Source: Flavihumibacter solisilvae | Lineage (GTDB): Bacteria > Bacteroidota > Bacteroidia > Chitinophagales > Chitinophagaceae | NCBI RefSeq assembly: GCF_000814475.1 | Contig: NZ_JSVC01000034.1 | Coordinates: 1-56,500 of the forward strand | Length of the DNA: 56,500 nt | Direction of reading: 5' to 3' | In this document: in pieces, positions 14,373-24,503 of the stretch | Position numbering within the stretch: position 1 is the first letter of the stretch | Layout of the letters: the number at the start of each line of letters is the position of its first letter | The notes under the pieces: model-generated | What the model saw: the letters and a program-made list of their open reading frames with translations, nothing else | The model's database searches: none | What the model was told of the DNA's origin: nothing | Position numbers and translations under genes: made by a program

Positions 14373-16613
14373 ATGCGGACTGCCATCACTATACTATTCC
14401 TGCTTTCCGTTTATGCAACCAGATTATGTGCACAACAAGGAAACTCAGATCCTGCACTAATTGACAAACTGTTGCAAAACGCCAAAACACTTATATTCAA
14501 AAAAGGCGAAGAGCCTAAAGACCTGGACAGCAGTATCACACTCCTGGTAAAAGCTGAGGAACAGGCTAAACTCAGCGGCGATCGGAACCAACTGGGGGCA
14601 GCACACCTGCTGCACTCGCAGGCCTTACGCGAACTAAAACAATCCCAATCCGGGAAACCATTTGCCGACTCGGCACTCGCAATCTTTACCAAAACCCATG
14701 CCGTCAACAAAATCGCACATGCTTACATTGAGATCGCTCAATACTATAATGCGTTTGATGCCAAAGAACTTCCCCAAAAGATCGTGTATTATGAAAATGC
14801 CCGGGAATATTTCCTTTTGTCCCGTGATACCCTGAACGCCGCCGATGCTTACAAAGTCATCGGTGAGCTTTATGGTATGAAGTACGACTATGCAAGCGCC
14901 ATCTCCCAACTTCACAAAGCACTGGAATTAGGTCAGCCATTCAAAGGATTTGACCTGCAGGGAACATATGACCTGTTGGGTGACCACTACACTTCGAACG
15001 GTAACTCACTTGAGGGTATCCGCTACGGTTTACTTGCCGTTAAAACTGCGGAAGTTCAGCAGGACTCCAGTCAATTGGGCACCCTTTACAATCGCCTGGG
15101 AACTACCTACCTGGGACTGGATCAATTTGAAAAGGCCGATGAATATTTTCAAAAATCCCTGGCCATTGCCATTCATAACAGCGACACAGTTTCAATTTAT
15201 ATCCTGGCCACTAACATTGGGATTAACTACGTCCTTATGAACAGGGGCAGGGAGACCCTGGACCTCATCAATAAAATCACTAAAACTTACCCACGCCCTC
15301 CCAATTCAATGATAAACCGGCTTTATATGAGTAGTTATATCCTGGTGAACCAGCCGGATTCGGCAACACGTTATTATAATCTTCTCAGCAAAGCCCTAAC
15401 CGAATTATCGCCAACGGATCCCACACGCCGGGCATTAGAAGGCCCCATTATTAAATATTTAATTGCAACAGATCAATTATCCAAAGCCTACCAGCATCTC
15501 AGTTCTTATTACGAAATGCGAAAGACCTCACCTTCCGCAATTGCTGACAGGCAATACCATTTGTGGTCGTTCATAGTGGATTCAATGAGCGGACAACTTG
15601 CATCGGCCGTTCGTCATTTCCAACAGTACAAGATCATCTCTGACTCGCTGTATAATTCTCAAAAAAATAACCTGGTAGAACAACTTAAAATCGAATATGA
15701 GACCGGCAAGAAAGATATGGAGCTGCAGTCGCGCCAGGCAAATATCCAACTGCTCACACAGCAGAGCCAATCGCAGCAGAAGATCATCAGCCAGGAAAGA
15801 CTTATCAGGAACATGATCATTTTTATTTCCATCGCCTTGCTGCTGCTGCTCATCATTGCATATAACCGGTACCGGCTTAAGCAGCGCAGCAATCTTCAAC
15901 TGGAAAGTCAGCAACAGGAAATTAACCGGAAAAATCAAACACTGCAAAGACTGGTGGGCGAAAAAGAGTGGCTTATGAAGGAAATCCATCACCGCGTTAA
16001 GAATAACCTCCAGACCGTTATTGGATTACTGAATGCCCAGATCGCCCATCTGCAGCACAAAGACATGAAAGAAACCCTTCGCAGCAGCCAGAACAGGATC
16101 ACTGCCATGTCGCTTATCCATCAGAAGTTATATCAAACGGAAGGCAGTGCAGAAACCTATATGCCCGCTTACATTTATGAACTGGTAGATCACCTGCGGG
16201 AAGTTTACGGGGTAAAAGGAAAGATCGGGTTTGACCTGGACCTCGATAAAGCCACGCTTAATGTAGCCCTGGCAGTGCCTGTTGGATTGATCATTAACGA
16301 AGCAGTTACCAACGCGATCAAGTATGCCTTCCCTGGTAGCCGCACCGGTGTTATTGAAATTCGTTTCAAGGATAATATCGAAACGTATATGTTATCAGTA
16401 AGTGATAATGGGTGTGGTATGCCCTACGGGAACGAAACTACACATACCAACACTTTGGGATTCCAGTTAATGGCAGGACTGGCCAGGGAGATCGGTACTG
16501 AACTCGAAGTAGTTGCGAGTCCCGGCCATGGTACCAGCATCTCGCTTCAATTTTCACCTAATCCTGAAATGCTCAATATCAAAGAATATGCGGGGGAAAA
16601 TTCTGATCGTTGA
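14373..16613 (+). CDS. TPR sensor histidine kinase (HisKA_2 type)
   Basis: A 746-residue membrane sensor kinase. A signal peptide (MRTAITILFLLSVYATRLCA) leads a periplasmic domain of TPR-like repeats (about 60-400; e.g. LGTLYNRLGTTYLGLDQFEKA). One transmembrane helix lies near 484-503 (MIIFISIALLLLLIIAY), then a coiled coil and a HisKA_2 dimerisation domain with EIHHRVKNNL (His539/540). The HATPase has its N box INEAVTNAIKYA and DNGCGMP. The partner response regulator follows with a 26-base overlap, so the pair is translationally coupled. TPR sensor domains suggest sensing through protein contact; the signal is unknown. Confidence 0.88.
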   Translation: MRTAITILFLLSVYATRLCAQQGNSDPALIDKLLQNAKTLIFKKGEEPKDLDSSITLLVKAEEQAKLSGDRNQLGAAHLLHSQALRELKQSQSGKPFADSALAIFTKTHAVNKIAHAYIEIAQYYNAFDAKELPQKIVYYENAREYFLLSRDTLNAADAYKVIGELYGMKYDYASAISQLHKALELGQPFKGFDLQGTYDLLGDHYTSNGNSLEGIRYGLLAVKTAEVQQDSSQLGTLYNRLGTTYLGLDQFEKADEYFQKSLAIAIHNSDTVSIYILATNIGINYVLMNRGRETLDLINKITKTYPRPPNSMINRLYMSSYILVNQPDSATRYYNLLSKALTELSPTDPTRRALEGPIIKYLIATDQLSKAYQHLSSYYEMRKTSPSAIADRQYHLWSFIVDSMSGQLASAVRHFQQYKIISDSLYNSQKNNLVEQLKIEYETGKKDMELQSRQANIQLLTQQSQSQQKIISQERLIRNMIIFISIALLLLLIIAYNRYRLKQRSNLQLESQQQEINRKNQTLQRLVGEKEWLMKEIHHRVKNNLQTVIGLLNAQIAHLQHKDMKETLRSSQNRITAMSLIHQKLYQTEGSAETYMPAYIYELVDHLREVYGVKGKIGFDLDLDKATLNVALAVPVGLIINEAVTNAIKYAFPGSRTGVIEIRFKDNIETYMLSVSDNGCGMPYGNETTHTNTLGFQLMAGLAREIGTELEVVASPGHGTSISLQFSPNPEMLNIKEYAGENSDR

Positions 16614-18486
16614 AGACCAGTTTATTGAAGCACTTAACCTCAAGATCATCCTGGAAAATGCGGGATACCCGGTCTGTGAACCTGCGCAATCTGTCTATGA
16701 AGCATTACAGTCAATTAAGAAGCACACCCCGCAACTGGTAATAGTGGATATCTTCCTGAAAGGGCCAAAGACAGGGATAGACCTTGCCAGGTACCTCAGG
16801 GAAAATCATATTCCCTTTATTTACCTGTCTGCCAATACCAATGCAGATGTGCTCGAAGCAGCAAAAAAAACACATCCTTACGGTTTTCTTGTCAAACCTT
16901 TCAGGGAAAAGGATGTTTTGGTAGCGTTGGATATTGCGCAATATCATCATGATCACAGCCTCGAGTCACAACTGTTCCGGGAGAAAGTACTGGCTAACGA
17001 GCTGGATCATATATCTGCAGGTGAGGAGGACAAAATCCACCGTATAGCCAGTTCGCTACAGGCACATATCCCTTTTGATTATTTTGCAATAGAGTCTCCG
17101 TCAAACGTTCAATCGCAGCATGGGAAAGGGTTACTGAGGATCGGTTTCAAAGAGTACCAGGAGATTGGCCCGACTGAACTGAGGAATATTAGCCGGCAGG
17201 CCTTGCCCATCGATGATTCGATCAAACTACAGTTGCAGTTTTTAAAAAGGCCTGCGATCTATTCCGGCGAAACAATGGAAACCATCACTAAAAATCAACC
17301 ATTGTTCCGTTTGCTGGCAGATTCGTTTTCCTTCTCCTCTGGCCTGGTATATCCATTTGATAATGGAAGCGATCAAAAGCCAGTCTTATATTGTTTCAGC
17401 AGGAAAGAAAATGCATTTCAAAAGGAGCACCTCGAATTGTTGGGCCGGGTAGAACGGAAGATCCAAAGTATGCTTCATCCAGTTCCAACCGGCGAAAACC
17501 AAATTCACACCAAAAATGAAGCAATCAGCAGGCGACCCCTGGCTCATGATGATGACCTGATCATTGGCACAAGTGACGCCTTAATGAAAGCCCTGGATAA
17601 ATTATCACTTGTAGCTCCCTGTGATGCGTCAGTGCTGCTGATTGGTGAAAGCGGGACCGGCAAAGAAAAATTCGCTGCTTACCTGCATCAGCATTCGGCA
17701 AGAAGCAGTCAGCCCTTTATAAAGATCAATTGTGCCGCTATACCCGCCAACCTCGTCGAATCTGAATTATTTGGCCATGAGAAAGGTGCTTTTACCGGGG
17801 CGCTGGCACGCCGGATTGGAAAGTTTGAACTGGCAGATGGTGGCACTTTATTCCTTGATGAAATAGGTGAAATGCCACCCGAGCTGCAGGTGAAATTGCT
17901 GCGTGTTCTACAGGAAAAAGAAATTGAAAGGATAGGAAGCCATAATACAATCAAAGTAAATGTAAGAATAGTTGCTGCCACAAATAAGGACCTGGAAAAG
18001 GAAATTGCCGAATCGAGGTTTCGGCTCGACCTGTATTACAGGCTGAACGTTTTTCCCATCGAGCTTCCACCACTTCGGCTACGCCAGGATGATATCATAT
18101 TGCTGGCCAGGCATTTTCTGCAACTGGCTTGCAGCAAACAACATAAAGAAGTCCCAACCATAAATGCAGCAGCCTGTGAGGAATTGCTGCAATACTATTG
18201 GCCTGGAAATATCAGGGAACTCCAGCACATCATTGAACGAAGCGTTATCCTTTGCCAGGGGAAGGAAATCCAAAGCTTTCACCTGCCATTATCAACCTCT
18301 CACGCTGACAAACAAGCGCCGCTTAAAACCTGGGAAGAACAGGAACGCGACTATATCATTTCCATTCTTAAGAGCTGTTCAGGAAGGATCAGTGGTGAAA
18401 AAGGGGCGGCCAAAGTCATGGGAATACCCGCCACCACGCTGGAATACAAAATGAAGAAGCTTGGGATCAAAGGGAAAATTTCCTGA
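16588..18486 (+). CDS. sigma54-dependent response regulator (REC-AAA+-Fis)
   Basis: A 632-residue NtrC-type activator. The start at 16588 (MRGKILIVEDQ) gives a complete receiver domain with phospho-acceptor Asp54 (VIVDIF), switch Ser in YLSAN and Lys in LVKPF. A variable, GAF-like region covers about 130-320. The AAA+ domain has Walker A GESGTGKE (353-360), the sigma54 contact loop GAFTGA (from 400) and LFLDEIGEMP. The C-terminus is a Fis-type HTH (GAAKVMGIPATTLEYKMKKLG). It should activate sigma54 promoters when phosphorylated by the overlapping upstream kinase. Candidate targets are the enzyme genes downstream, though I found no clear -24/-12 element before 18667. Confidence 0.9.
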   Translation: MRGKILIVEDQFIEALNLKIILENAGYPVCEPAQSVYEALQSIKKHTPQLVIVDIFLKGPKTGIDLARYLRENHIPFIYLSANTNADVLEAAKKTHPYGFLVKPFREKDVLVALDIAQYHHDHSLESQLFREKVLANELDHISAGEEDKIHRIASSLQAHIPFDYFAIESPSNVQSQHGKGLLRIGFKEYQEIGPTELRNISRQALPIDDSIKLQLQFLKRPAIYSGETMETITKNQPLFRLLADSFSFSSGLVYPFDNGSDQKPVLYCFSRKENAFQKEHLELLGRVERKIQSMLHPVPTGENQIHTKNEAISRRPLAHDDDLIIGTSDALMKALDKLSLVAPCDASVLLIGESGTGKEKFAAYLHQHSARSSQPFIKINCAAIPANLVESELFGHEKGAFTGALARRIGKFELADGGTLFLDEIGEMPPELQVKLLRVLQEKEIERIGSHNTIKVNVRIVAATNKDLEKEIAESRFRLDLYYRLNVFPIELPPLRLRQDDIILLARHFLQLACSKQHKEVPTINAAACEELLQYYWPGNIRELQHIIERSVILCQGKEIQSFHLPLSTSHADKQAPLKTWEEQERDYIISILKSCSGRISGEKGAAKVMGIPATTLEYKMKKLGIKGKIS

Positions 18487-18521
18487 AGCTTTTTCACGAA
18501 TAGCCGTGAATCCCACTACCT

Positions 18522-18545
18522 GTTTTCCCGATTAACCGGGAAAAC
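18522..18545 (+). promoter_or_regulatory. perfect inverted repeat, terminator or operator
   Basis: GTTTTCCCG, a six-base loop, then CGGGAAAAC: a perfect 9-bp inverted repeat 36 bases after the response regulator stop. The following sequence is pyrimidine-rich but lacks a clean T run, so it may be a weak terminator or a protein-binding palindrome in front of the 18667 gene. Confidence 0.45.
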
Positions 18546-18666
18546 CGTCCTTCTTTTCAAACACCCGTTTCTGCAAAATCTTGTTACTCAGTTTGTTGTC
18601 AATTCCGGAACAGGATTTGGCATTACTACCTCGTCCACCACGTTGAACTATTGAAAATTAACTTCT

Positions 18667-18963
18667 ATGAACCAGCTTAACCAGGAAGCATCCGCTGTGT
18701 TCTCCGCACTTCGGGCCATGGGATTCCATCAAAATTTCAAAATGGAAGGTGACTATATCCTGTCAGTAACTGTAAAAGTACATGTATCGGAGTTTGTAAT
18801 ACTGGAAGTACGCCCGCTCCAGTGCGGCCTAAGACAAGTGACACGATTGAATATCTACCTGGTAGAAAGCTATTCCGGCATCAGGGGCCTCCTGATCACC
18901 AGCGTCAAGCACAGGATGGAAAACCTGACTGAATCAATGCTTGAGAAGTTATGGGTGGGATGA
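18667..18963 (+). CDS. small protein of unknown function
   Basis: A 98-residue soluble protein starting MNQLNQEASAVFSALRAMG. It shows an alpha-beta-beta-alpha-like pattern (YILSVTVKVHVSEFVILEVRP, then RLNIYLVESYSGIRGLLI and a C-terminal helix) but no motif I recognise. It lies between the two-component system and the DUF1348/hydrolase genes on the same strand and 38 bases before the DUF1348 start, so it probably belongs to that transcript. Confidence 0.6.
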   Translation: MNQLNQEASAVFSALRAMGFHQNFKMEGDYILSVTVKVHVSEFVILEVRPLQCGLRQVTRLNIYLVESYSGIRGLLITSVKHRMENLTESMLEKLWVG

Positions 18964-19000
18964 ATAACAAAAATATTTTCTAAACATAAAAAACAACAAC

Positions 19001-19414
19001 ATGGAACAAAGACCACCTTTCCCCCCGTTCACGAGGGAAACAGCACTACAGAAAGTTCAGCTCGCAGAAGATGCCTGGAACACCAAAGACCCGCATAAGG
19101 TGTCCCTTGCTTACACCGAAGACACCGAATGGCGTAACCGCGACCAGTTTATGAATGGCCGCGAGGCGGCAGCAAAATTCCTGGAAGCTAAATGGAAGAA
19201 GGAGCTCGACTACAAACTGAAAAAAGAATTGTGGGCATTTACCGACAACCGTATAGCAGTGCGGTTTGAATATGAATGGCACGATGAAAAGGGCAACTGG
19301 TTTCGATCATATGGTAATGAGAACTGGGAGTTCGAACCCAATGGATTAATGAAGAAAAGATACGCGTCCATCAATGACGTTCCTATCCAGGAGAAAGACA
19401 GAAAATTCAAATAG
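19001..19414 (+). CDS. DUF1348 / NTF2-like protein (copy 1)
   Basis: A 137-residue NTF2-like protein of the DUF1348 group. The family hallmarks are PPFPPFT at the N-terminus, [25 protein letters not shown] and the core [12 protein letters not shown] with NENWEF. The cone-shaped fold usually hosts a small-molecule site; function is unproven. A close paralogue lies at 24044-24454 on the other strand, with a 25-residue identical stretch in the core. It is followed 14 bases later by an esterase-like gene, in an apparent stress/detoxification operon under the adjacent two-component system. Confidence 0.85.
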   Translation: MEQRPPFPPFTRETALQKVQLAEDAWNTKDPHKVSLAYTEDTEWRNRDQFMNGREAAAKFLEAKWKKELDYKLKKELWAFTDNRIAVRFEYEWHDEKGNWFRSYGNENWEFEPNGLMKKRYASINDVPIQEKDRKFK

Positions 19415-19428
19415 TAAAAACTCCAGCC

Positions 19429-20469
19429 ATGACCACATCCAGTTTTGTTCCCGGGAAACTCTTCCTGGTTTTATTAACGAGTACAACACTTCAACTAAAA
19501 GCTCAGAAAATGAATTACGCAACGGATCCCCATTTAAGCGTGGGCACGAAACAATTTTTAAAGGTTCTAAATGCCGGCGGTCCGCCGGTAGAAAGCCTGC
19601 CGCCACTCGAAGCCAGGAAAGTTCTCGAAAATGCCCAGTCAGCTGTGAAGGTCGACCTGTCCGGTGTTGATTTTTCAACCAGAACCATCAACACTGATGG
19701 TTACAGCATTGTGCTGGACATTGTAAAGCCAACCGGAACAAAAGAGGTCCTGCCTGTTTTTGTATTCATTCACGGCGGCGGTTGGGTGCTGGGAGATTTT
19801 CCCACGCACAAGCGACTGGTACGTGATCTCGTGGTTGAATCAGGATTAACAGCAGTGTTTGTAAACTATACAAGAACGCCTGATGCACGGTATCCCCGTG
19901 CAGTACACGAGATCTATGCAGCGACCAAATGGGTGGCGGAACATGGTAATGAAATTGGAGTGGACGGGAAAAGGCTGGCAGTAGTAGGAAATAGTGTCGG
20001 GGGTAATATGACGGCAGTGACTACCCTGATGGCAAAAGCCAATGGTGGTCCGGAGATTAAATTACAGGTCATGATGTGGCCCATTGTTGATGCACAGTTC
20101 AATACAGAATCGTACAAACTGTATGGCGAGCAACGTTTCCTGACAACGCCGCTCATGAAGTGGATGTATGACCTGTATACAACCGATCCAAAGGAGAGGA
20201 AGGAAATCTATGCATCACCGTTACAGGCGAGTGTTGAACAACTGAAAGGACTTCCCCCGGCACTTATCCAGGTTGCGGAAAACGATATCCTGCGCGATGA
20301 AGGTGAAGCTTATGGGCGTAAGCTTGATGAGGCTGGCGTTCCCGTTACAACAGTACGTTATAATGGCGTTATCCATGATTTCGGGATGTTGAATGGAATG
20401 GCTGATCTTCCTCCGACCCATTCGCTGATCTTACATGCAGCCGCTGAGTTGAAAAAGTATCTGCGTTAA
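19429..20469 (+). CDS. exported alpha/beta hydrolase of the HSL (esterase) type
   Basis: A 346-residue alpha/beta hydrolase related to hormone-sensitive-lipase-type carboxylesterases. The N-terminus (FVPGKLFLVLLTSTTLQLKAQ) looks like a signal peptide, so it is probably periplasmic. The oxyanion motif HGGGW, the nucleophile elbow GNSVGG (Ser), the acid in AENDILRDEG and the base in GVIHDFGMLN are all present. Members hydrolyse short acyl esters or lactones. Same-strand spacing of 14 bases from the DUF1348 gene and 29 to the next hydrolase supports an operon. Confidence 0.85.
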   Translation: MTTSSFVPGKLFLVLLTSTTLQLKAQKMNYATDPHLSVGTKQFLKVLNAGGPPVESLPPLEARKVLENAQSAVKVDLSGVDFSTRTINTDGYSIVLDIVKPTGTKEVLPVFVFIHGGGWVLGDFPTHKRLVRDLVVESGLTAVFVNYTRTPDARYPRAVHEIYAATKWVAEHGNEIGVDGKRLAVVGNSVGGNMTAVTTLMAKANGGPEIKLQVMMWPIVDAQFNTESYKLYGEQRFLTTPLMKWMYDLYTTDPKERKEIYASPLQASVEQLKGLPPALIQVAENDILRDEGEAYGRKLDEAGVPVTTVRYNGVIHDFGMLNGMADLPPTHSLILHAAAELKKYLR

Positions 20470-20498
20470 CCAGATTTATCACCAATTATTAATTATTT

Positions 20499-21359
20499 AT
20501 GAATGCTATACATTATCGCAAGGTTGCCGCCTTGGGCACCGAAATTTTCTACCGGGAGGCAGGAGAGAGGCATAATCCACACATTCTTTTACTGCACGGG
20601 TATCCAAGTTCATCTTTCATGTTCAGGAACCTTTTGCCCATCCTGGGTAAGGACTATCATGTAATAGCCCCTGATCTTCCCGCGTTCGGCTTTTCAGGTG
20701 TGCCTGACCCGGCAAGCTTTGCTTACACTTTTGAAAACATTACTGCCGTTATACAGCATTTTATTGATTTGCTGCAGATAGAGCGTTTTGCGGTATACAT
20801 CTTCGATTACGGTGCACCAATCGGCCTAAGGCTGGCGATGGCGAATCCTGGAAGAATTACTGGGATAATCTCACAGAATGGAAATGCATACGAGGAGGGA
20901 TTAAGTGAAGGCTGGAATCCCATTCAGAAATACTGGTATGATCCCAGCGAGGCGAACCGGGATGAACTCCGGAAATTCATGACAGCCGAATTCACGGCGT
21001 ATCAATACCGGGAAGGGGTAAGCGACCAGACATTGATTTCGCCGGACGGCATCGAGCTGGATCAGTATTTCCTTGATCGGCCAGGTAATATGGAAATCCA
21101 GCTGGACCTGCTGAAAGACTATGTAAGCAATGTCAGGTTATATCCTTCTTTTCATCGCTACCTGAACCAGTACCAGCCGCCATTCCTGGCGGTCTGGGGT
21201 GACAAGGATCCCTATTTTTTACCCGCGGGTGCCAAGGCTTATAAAAAGGACCTTCCCAACGCAACCATCAAATTCTTCGACACCGGTCATTTCGCATTGG
21301 AGACTCATGCAGATGAAATTGGCAAGGAAATTTTGTTGTTCATGGAAACTATAACTTGA
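20499..21359 (+). CDS. alpha/beta hydrolase, haloalkane dehalogenase/epoxide hydrolase type
   Basis: A 286-residue cytoplasmic alpha/beta hydrolase. HGYPSSSFMFRN supplies the oxyanion region, YIFDYGAPIG carries an Asp nucleophile at the elbow (as in dehalogenases and epoxide hydrolases rather than Ser esterases), and FDTGHFALE has the catalytic His. APDLPAFGFS is typical of this branch. The substrate cannot be told; the context beside another hydrolase and DUF1348 suggests detoxification. Last gene of the plus-strand cluster, facing the haloperoxidase-like gene. Confidence 0.85.
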   Translation: MNAIHYRKVAALGTEIFYREAGERHNPHILLLHGYPSSSFMFRNLLPILGKDYHVIAPDLPAFGFSGVPDPASFAYTFENITAVIQHFIDLLQIERFAVYIFDYGAPIGLRLAMANPGRITGIISQNGNAYEEGLSEGWNPIQKYWYDPSEANRDELRKFMTAEFTAYQYREGVSDQTLISPDGIELDQYFLDRPGNMEIQLDLLKDYVSNVRLYPSFHRYLNQYQPPFLAVWGDKDPYFLPAGAKAYKKDLPNATIKFFDTGHFALETHADEIGKEILLFMETIT

Positions 21360-21438
21360 TCAGTAATAAACTTTCCCGGTAATACGTACCTGGCCTTTCC
21401 TCCCTTGCCCCCCCTTCATTTCGGCTTCAGTGTATATT

Positions 21439-22737
21439 TTAGTGCACAGGTTGCAGATGATTCTTTATTGTCCATTTTCCCACATTATTTCCCATTTCCT
21501 GCCCCGCTTCACAGGCAAAGCGGAAGTGGATGCCAACCACGACTCTGGAATCGGCGTTTTCATCCGCTGCCTGTTTGAAAGTTTCAAAACTTCTTATCGC
21601 GCCTTCAGGAACAGCAGTGGTACTTGTCATGGAAAAAGGACTTTGGTTTCCAAAAAAATGAGTCAATACCGTTGCAGCGGCGTTTGCCACGGTGGCATGT
21701 CCTGAAGGATAATCCGGTACCGGGGGTGTTGCTATTAAAGGTTCCCAGTTCGGATCAGGTGTCGTGTTATCATTACCATCGGTAGCGGCGGCGCGAATAG
21801 CTGTATATGGTCTCCAGAAATTATAATAATACTTGGCCTCCCAACAGGCAATATAGGCATCAGCCATAGCAATATTGACGAGTGCAAACAAACGGGCAGT
21901 CTGGTATAACCCTGTACTATGTTCCGTTGCCTGTATCCTGGTAATCCTGTTCCAGCCTATATCAGAGAGCTCAAACCACCAATGCGCATAAGCAGTCTGG
22001 TCAGCTGTACGGGTTGTACTGTTGATTATACCCACTTCCTTTACTTCTTCAAAATCCTCCGTATAGAGAGGGCTGCCCAGGTCAGGAGGAGGTGATGAGC
22101 GGAACTGGTCATTCGCCTGGAGCGAAAATGCTGGTATACTGCCCCAGAAAGGTGCATATACAACATCGAACGGAGGCACTTCAATGTAGACTCCAGGTAC
22201 AGTGGATGCAGGCCAGTCTGCTAACGGATTCTGAAATGCGCCATCTCCGTCACGCATCTCCAGGATGGCATTCCCGGATGCAATGCCCAGGGCGATGCCC
22301 TGCGTCTTAGCGGTTCCGTCAGGAATGCCTGACAGTGATTCGGTAAGCTTAGCATCGAGCGTTGCACCATAATCAGGCCACGATGCCTTTAATACAGTGT
22401 GGGCAGCACTGGCGGTGGCTGCAAAAGGGTTAGCCAAAGCGTATTCCTGGTGATAACTATATTGTTCGTAAACCGGAACAATTGCGTTCAGCGCATCATG
22501 CATGGCTATATGCATCATAGCCGCGATACGTGCAGCCAATGCCGGATGTCCTTCCGCAGGACCACCCGCAGCGTCAAAAGCCACGTTACTCCATTTAATG
22601 ATTTCGTCATTTGGAAGGACGTCCGCAAAGTGTCCGCCCTTACCATGATGCTTATACAGGTTTACTTTTTCGCAACCAGCCATCGTGATTACTATCGCTG
22701 CAATGAACAATAGCAATAGATTTCTCTTCTGTCTCAT
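21439..22737 (-). CDS. vanadium-dependent haloperoxidase-like lipoprotein (PAP2 superfamily)
   Basis: A 432-residue lipoprotein (signal ending in MAGCEK, with Cys22 as probable lipidation site). Its C-terminal half has the signature of vanadium chloroperoxidase/PAP2 enzymes: YNFWRPYTAIR (Lys/Arg contacts), PDYPSGHATVANAAA (Ser-Gly-His) and SRVVVGIHFRFAC (Arg...His). These oxidise halides with peroxide or act as phosphatases; which cannot be read from sequence. The N-terminal helical part (HIAMHDALNAI) is common to bacterial members. Transcribed alone on the minus strand, with a 299-base gap to the PKD lipoprotein. Confidence 0.88.
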   Translation of the reverse strand: MRQKRNLLLLFIAAIVITMAGCEKVNLYKHHGKGGHFADVLPNDEIIKWSNVAFDAAGGPAEGHPALAARIAAMMHIAMHDALNAIVPVYEQYSYHQEYALANPFAATASAAHTVLKASWPDYGATLDAKLTESLSGIPDGTAKTQGIALGIASGNAILEMRDGDGAFQNPLADWPASTVPGVYIEVPPFDVVYAPFWGSIPAFSLQANDQFRSSPPPDLGSPLYTEDFEEVKEVGIINSTTRTADQTAYAHWWFELSDIGWNRITRIQATEHSTGLYQTARLFALVNIAMADAYIACWEAKYYYNFWRPYTAIRAAATDGNDNTTPDPNWEPLIATPPVPDYPSGHATVANAAATVLTHFFGNQSPFSMTSTTAVPEGAIRSFETFKQAADENADSRVVVGIHFRFACEAGQEMGNNVGKWTIKNHLQPVH

Positions 22738-23036
22738 TGATGAAGGTTTAAATGATGAATAATAGAATTGTCTTTTGCGAAAGTGAAGGAGCAGGAACTC
22801 CGTTGCGGGCGCGTTATCAGAAGGATCTGGGTAAAACAGTCAGGCTTAGAAATTAAACCCTGTTAATATTTCGCGGAGATACGATCTGTGAAAGTTTTGA
22901 TCGAAAATTTAGTGGCCCAAAAGTAGATCAATCCGCTGGATATTGGATGTTTTTTAATTACTCGATTTTACGTAGTAGTACCTCCACGTTTAACCCAATG
23001 CAATTCAATGCATAAGGTGAAGTTGCGTGTAGTTGC

Positions 23037-23864
23037 TCAGTAAATTGCTTTTCCAACTATACGCAGGTTGATTTTCTTGGTCGCTTTATTAAGGGTGCCG
23101 GTTACTTTTAATGGAGGCAGATCAGCAGGGATCCCTATAAACTCAATACGGTCACATGACAATTGGTAAAGGTTGAATGTGCCCTTGACCGGTCCGCCAT
23201 TTTCCTGGATCATTTTTTTAAATTTTATGGTAGACTCACCCCTGAAATAGCCATTAGGAAAAAGTATTTCTATGTAGGTAAAGGAATCATATTCCGTATC
23301 AATTTCATTGGCAGATTCAGTAATAGAAACAGTGTAGTTCCCAAGGGAGAAACTCCCGGTAGCAACAGCATACGTTAGATCCCAATTACCACCCCAGCCA
23401 TCATCATAGTCGTTGGTATAATTGTATAGGCTGGTAAAGCTAATGTCAAGGTCGTATTCCTGGGGATTGACACTATTTACTTTTACTTCTACCCGGTCTG
23501 AAGACGATAAACCGCCTGCATCCGTGACAACCAATTCAAAGACATAGGTACCCGTGGTGAGGTTCTCAACTTTTGCCGTTGCCACATTTGCATTGGTTAA
23601 TGTGTACGTGGGAGGCCCGGAAATGAAAGACCACCTGTAGCTTGTAATATTTCTATCAGGATCAGTGGATCCTGTTCCATCCAGTTCTATAAAAGTAAAG
23701 TTTGTTTCGCAGGCAGATTTGTCCTCTCCGGCCTTGGCAACAGGTGGATTGTTCGGTGCTGAATTTGATGGATTTGCAGCATCGTCGTCGTCTTTATCAC
23801 AGCCTGCAATTGCTGTAGTGCACATTAGTATGACTATTACACACGAATGTAGAATTGCTTTCAT
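23037..23864 (-). CDS. PKD-domain lipoprotein
   Basis: A 275-residue lipoprotein (signal sequence ending IAGCDKDD, Cys21). Residues about 38-130 form a PKD-type immunoglobulin-like domain (PPVAKAGEDKS, LDGTGSTDPD, YRWSFISGP, TGTYVFELVVTDAGG). The C-terminal ~140 residues form an all-beta region without a recognised family. PKD domains mediate protein or glycan contacts on the cell surface. No linked polysaccharide-utilisation genes are visible. Confidence 0.8.
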   Translation of the reverse strand: MKAILHSCVIVILMCTTAIAGCDKDDDDAANPSNSAPNNPPVAKAGEDKSACETNFTFIELDGTGSTDPDRNITSYRWSFISGPPTYTLTNANVATAKVENLTTGTYVFELVVTDAGGLSSSDRVEVKVNSVNPQEYDLDISFTSLYNYTNDYDDGWGGNWDLTYAVATGSFSLGNYTVSITESANEIDTEYDSFTYIEILFPNGYFRGESTIKFKKMIQENGGPVKGTFNLYQLSCDRIEFIGIPADLPPLKVTGTLNKATKKINLRIVGKAIY

Positions 23865-24043
23865 AATCGAAAGGTTAAATGGTTAAAGAATTGGGGTATC
23901 CTTTTACATCACTTTTTTTCGATCATTTCCAGGCGCCATATTCAGCTTGGCTTCTAAAACTGGCTGGTTGATAGCTTAGGTGAGGGACAAGATTGTTTGA
24001 CGGTAGAAGCTTTCAGATATGCAATATAAATTTCGGAAAATAT

Positions 24044-24454
24044 TTATAATTTCCGTTCTGTTTCAGAAATAGGCAGGTCGTTGATAGAGGCGTACCGCCT
24101 TTGCATTAAGCCATTTTCATCAAACTCCCAGTTTTCATTACCGTAAGCCCTGAACCATTCGCCGTCACTATTCCGGTATTCATATTCGAAGCGTACAGCA
24201 ATGCGATTGTCCGTAAAAGCCCACAGCTCTTTTTTTAGTTTGTAATCCAGCTCTTTTTGCCATTTCTCCGTCAGGAATTTTACAATTTCTTCCCTGCCGT
24301 TTATAAAGGCTGACCTGTTGCGCCATTCACTGTCGATAGTATAAGCCAACGAAACCCTTTTGGGGTCACAACTGTTCCATGCATCTTCAGCTAACTGGAT
24401 TTTCTCTTTTGCGGTTTCCAGAGTAAATGGTGGGAGGGGATGTCTTTTTTCCAT
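24044..24454 (-). CDS. DUF1348 / NTF2-like protein (copy 2)
   Basis: A 136-residue paralogue of the protein at 19001. It shares PPFT near the N-terminus, AEDAWN, WRNRSAF and the identical core from [11 protein letters not shown] through RFEYE, and likewise ends near YASIND.PI. Last gene of a five-gene minus-strand run: DsbA-like, GlcG/HbpS-like, SDR, SnoaL-like, DUF1348. The high identity to copy 1, despite very different neighbours, points to a duplication within this genome or transfer of one module. Confidence 0.85.
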   Translation of the reverse strand: MEKRHPLPPFTLETAKEKIQLAEDAWNSCDPKRVSLAYTIDSEWRNRSAFINGREEIVKFLTEKWQKELDYKLKKELWAFTDNRIAVRFEYEYRNSDGEWFRAYGNENWEFDENGLMQRRYASINDLPISETERKL

Positions 24455-24503
24455 GATTAATGTTTGAATGGTTGACGTGTTTGATTGTATTCGTGTTTTA
24501 GGA

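Noticed and set aside
18600-18666. Sigma54 promoter before the 18667 gene
   Set aside because: A TGGCA-like start is present near 18618, but the matching GC at the required distance is missing.
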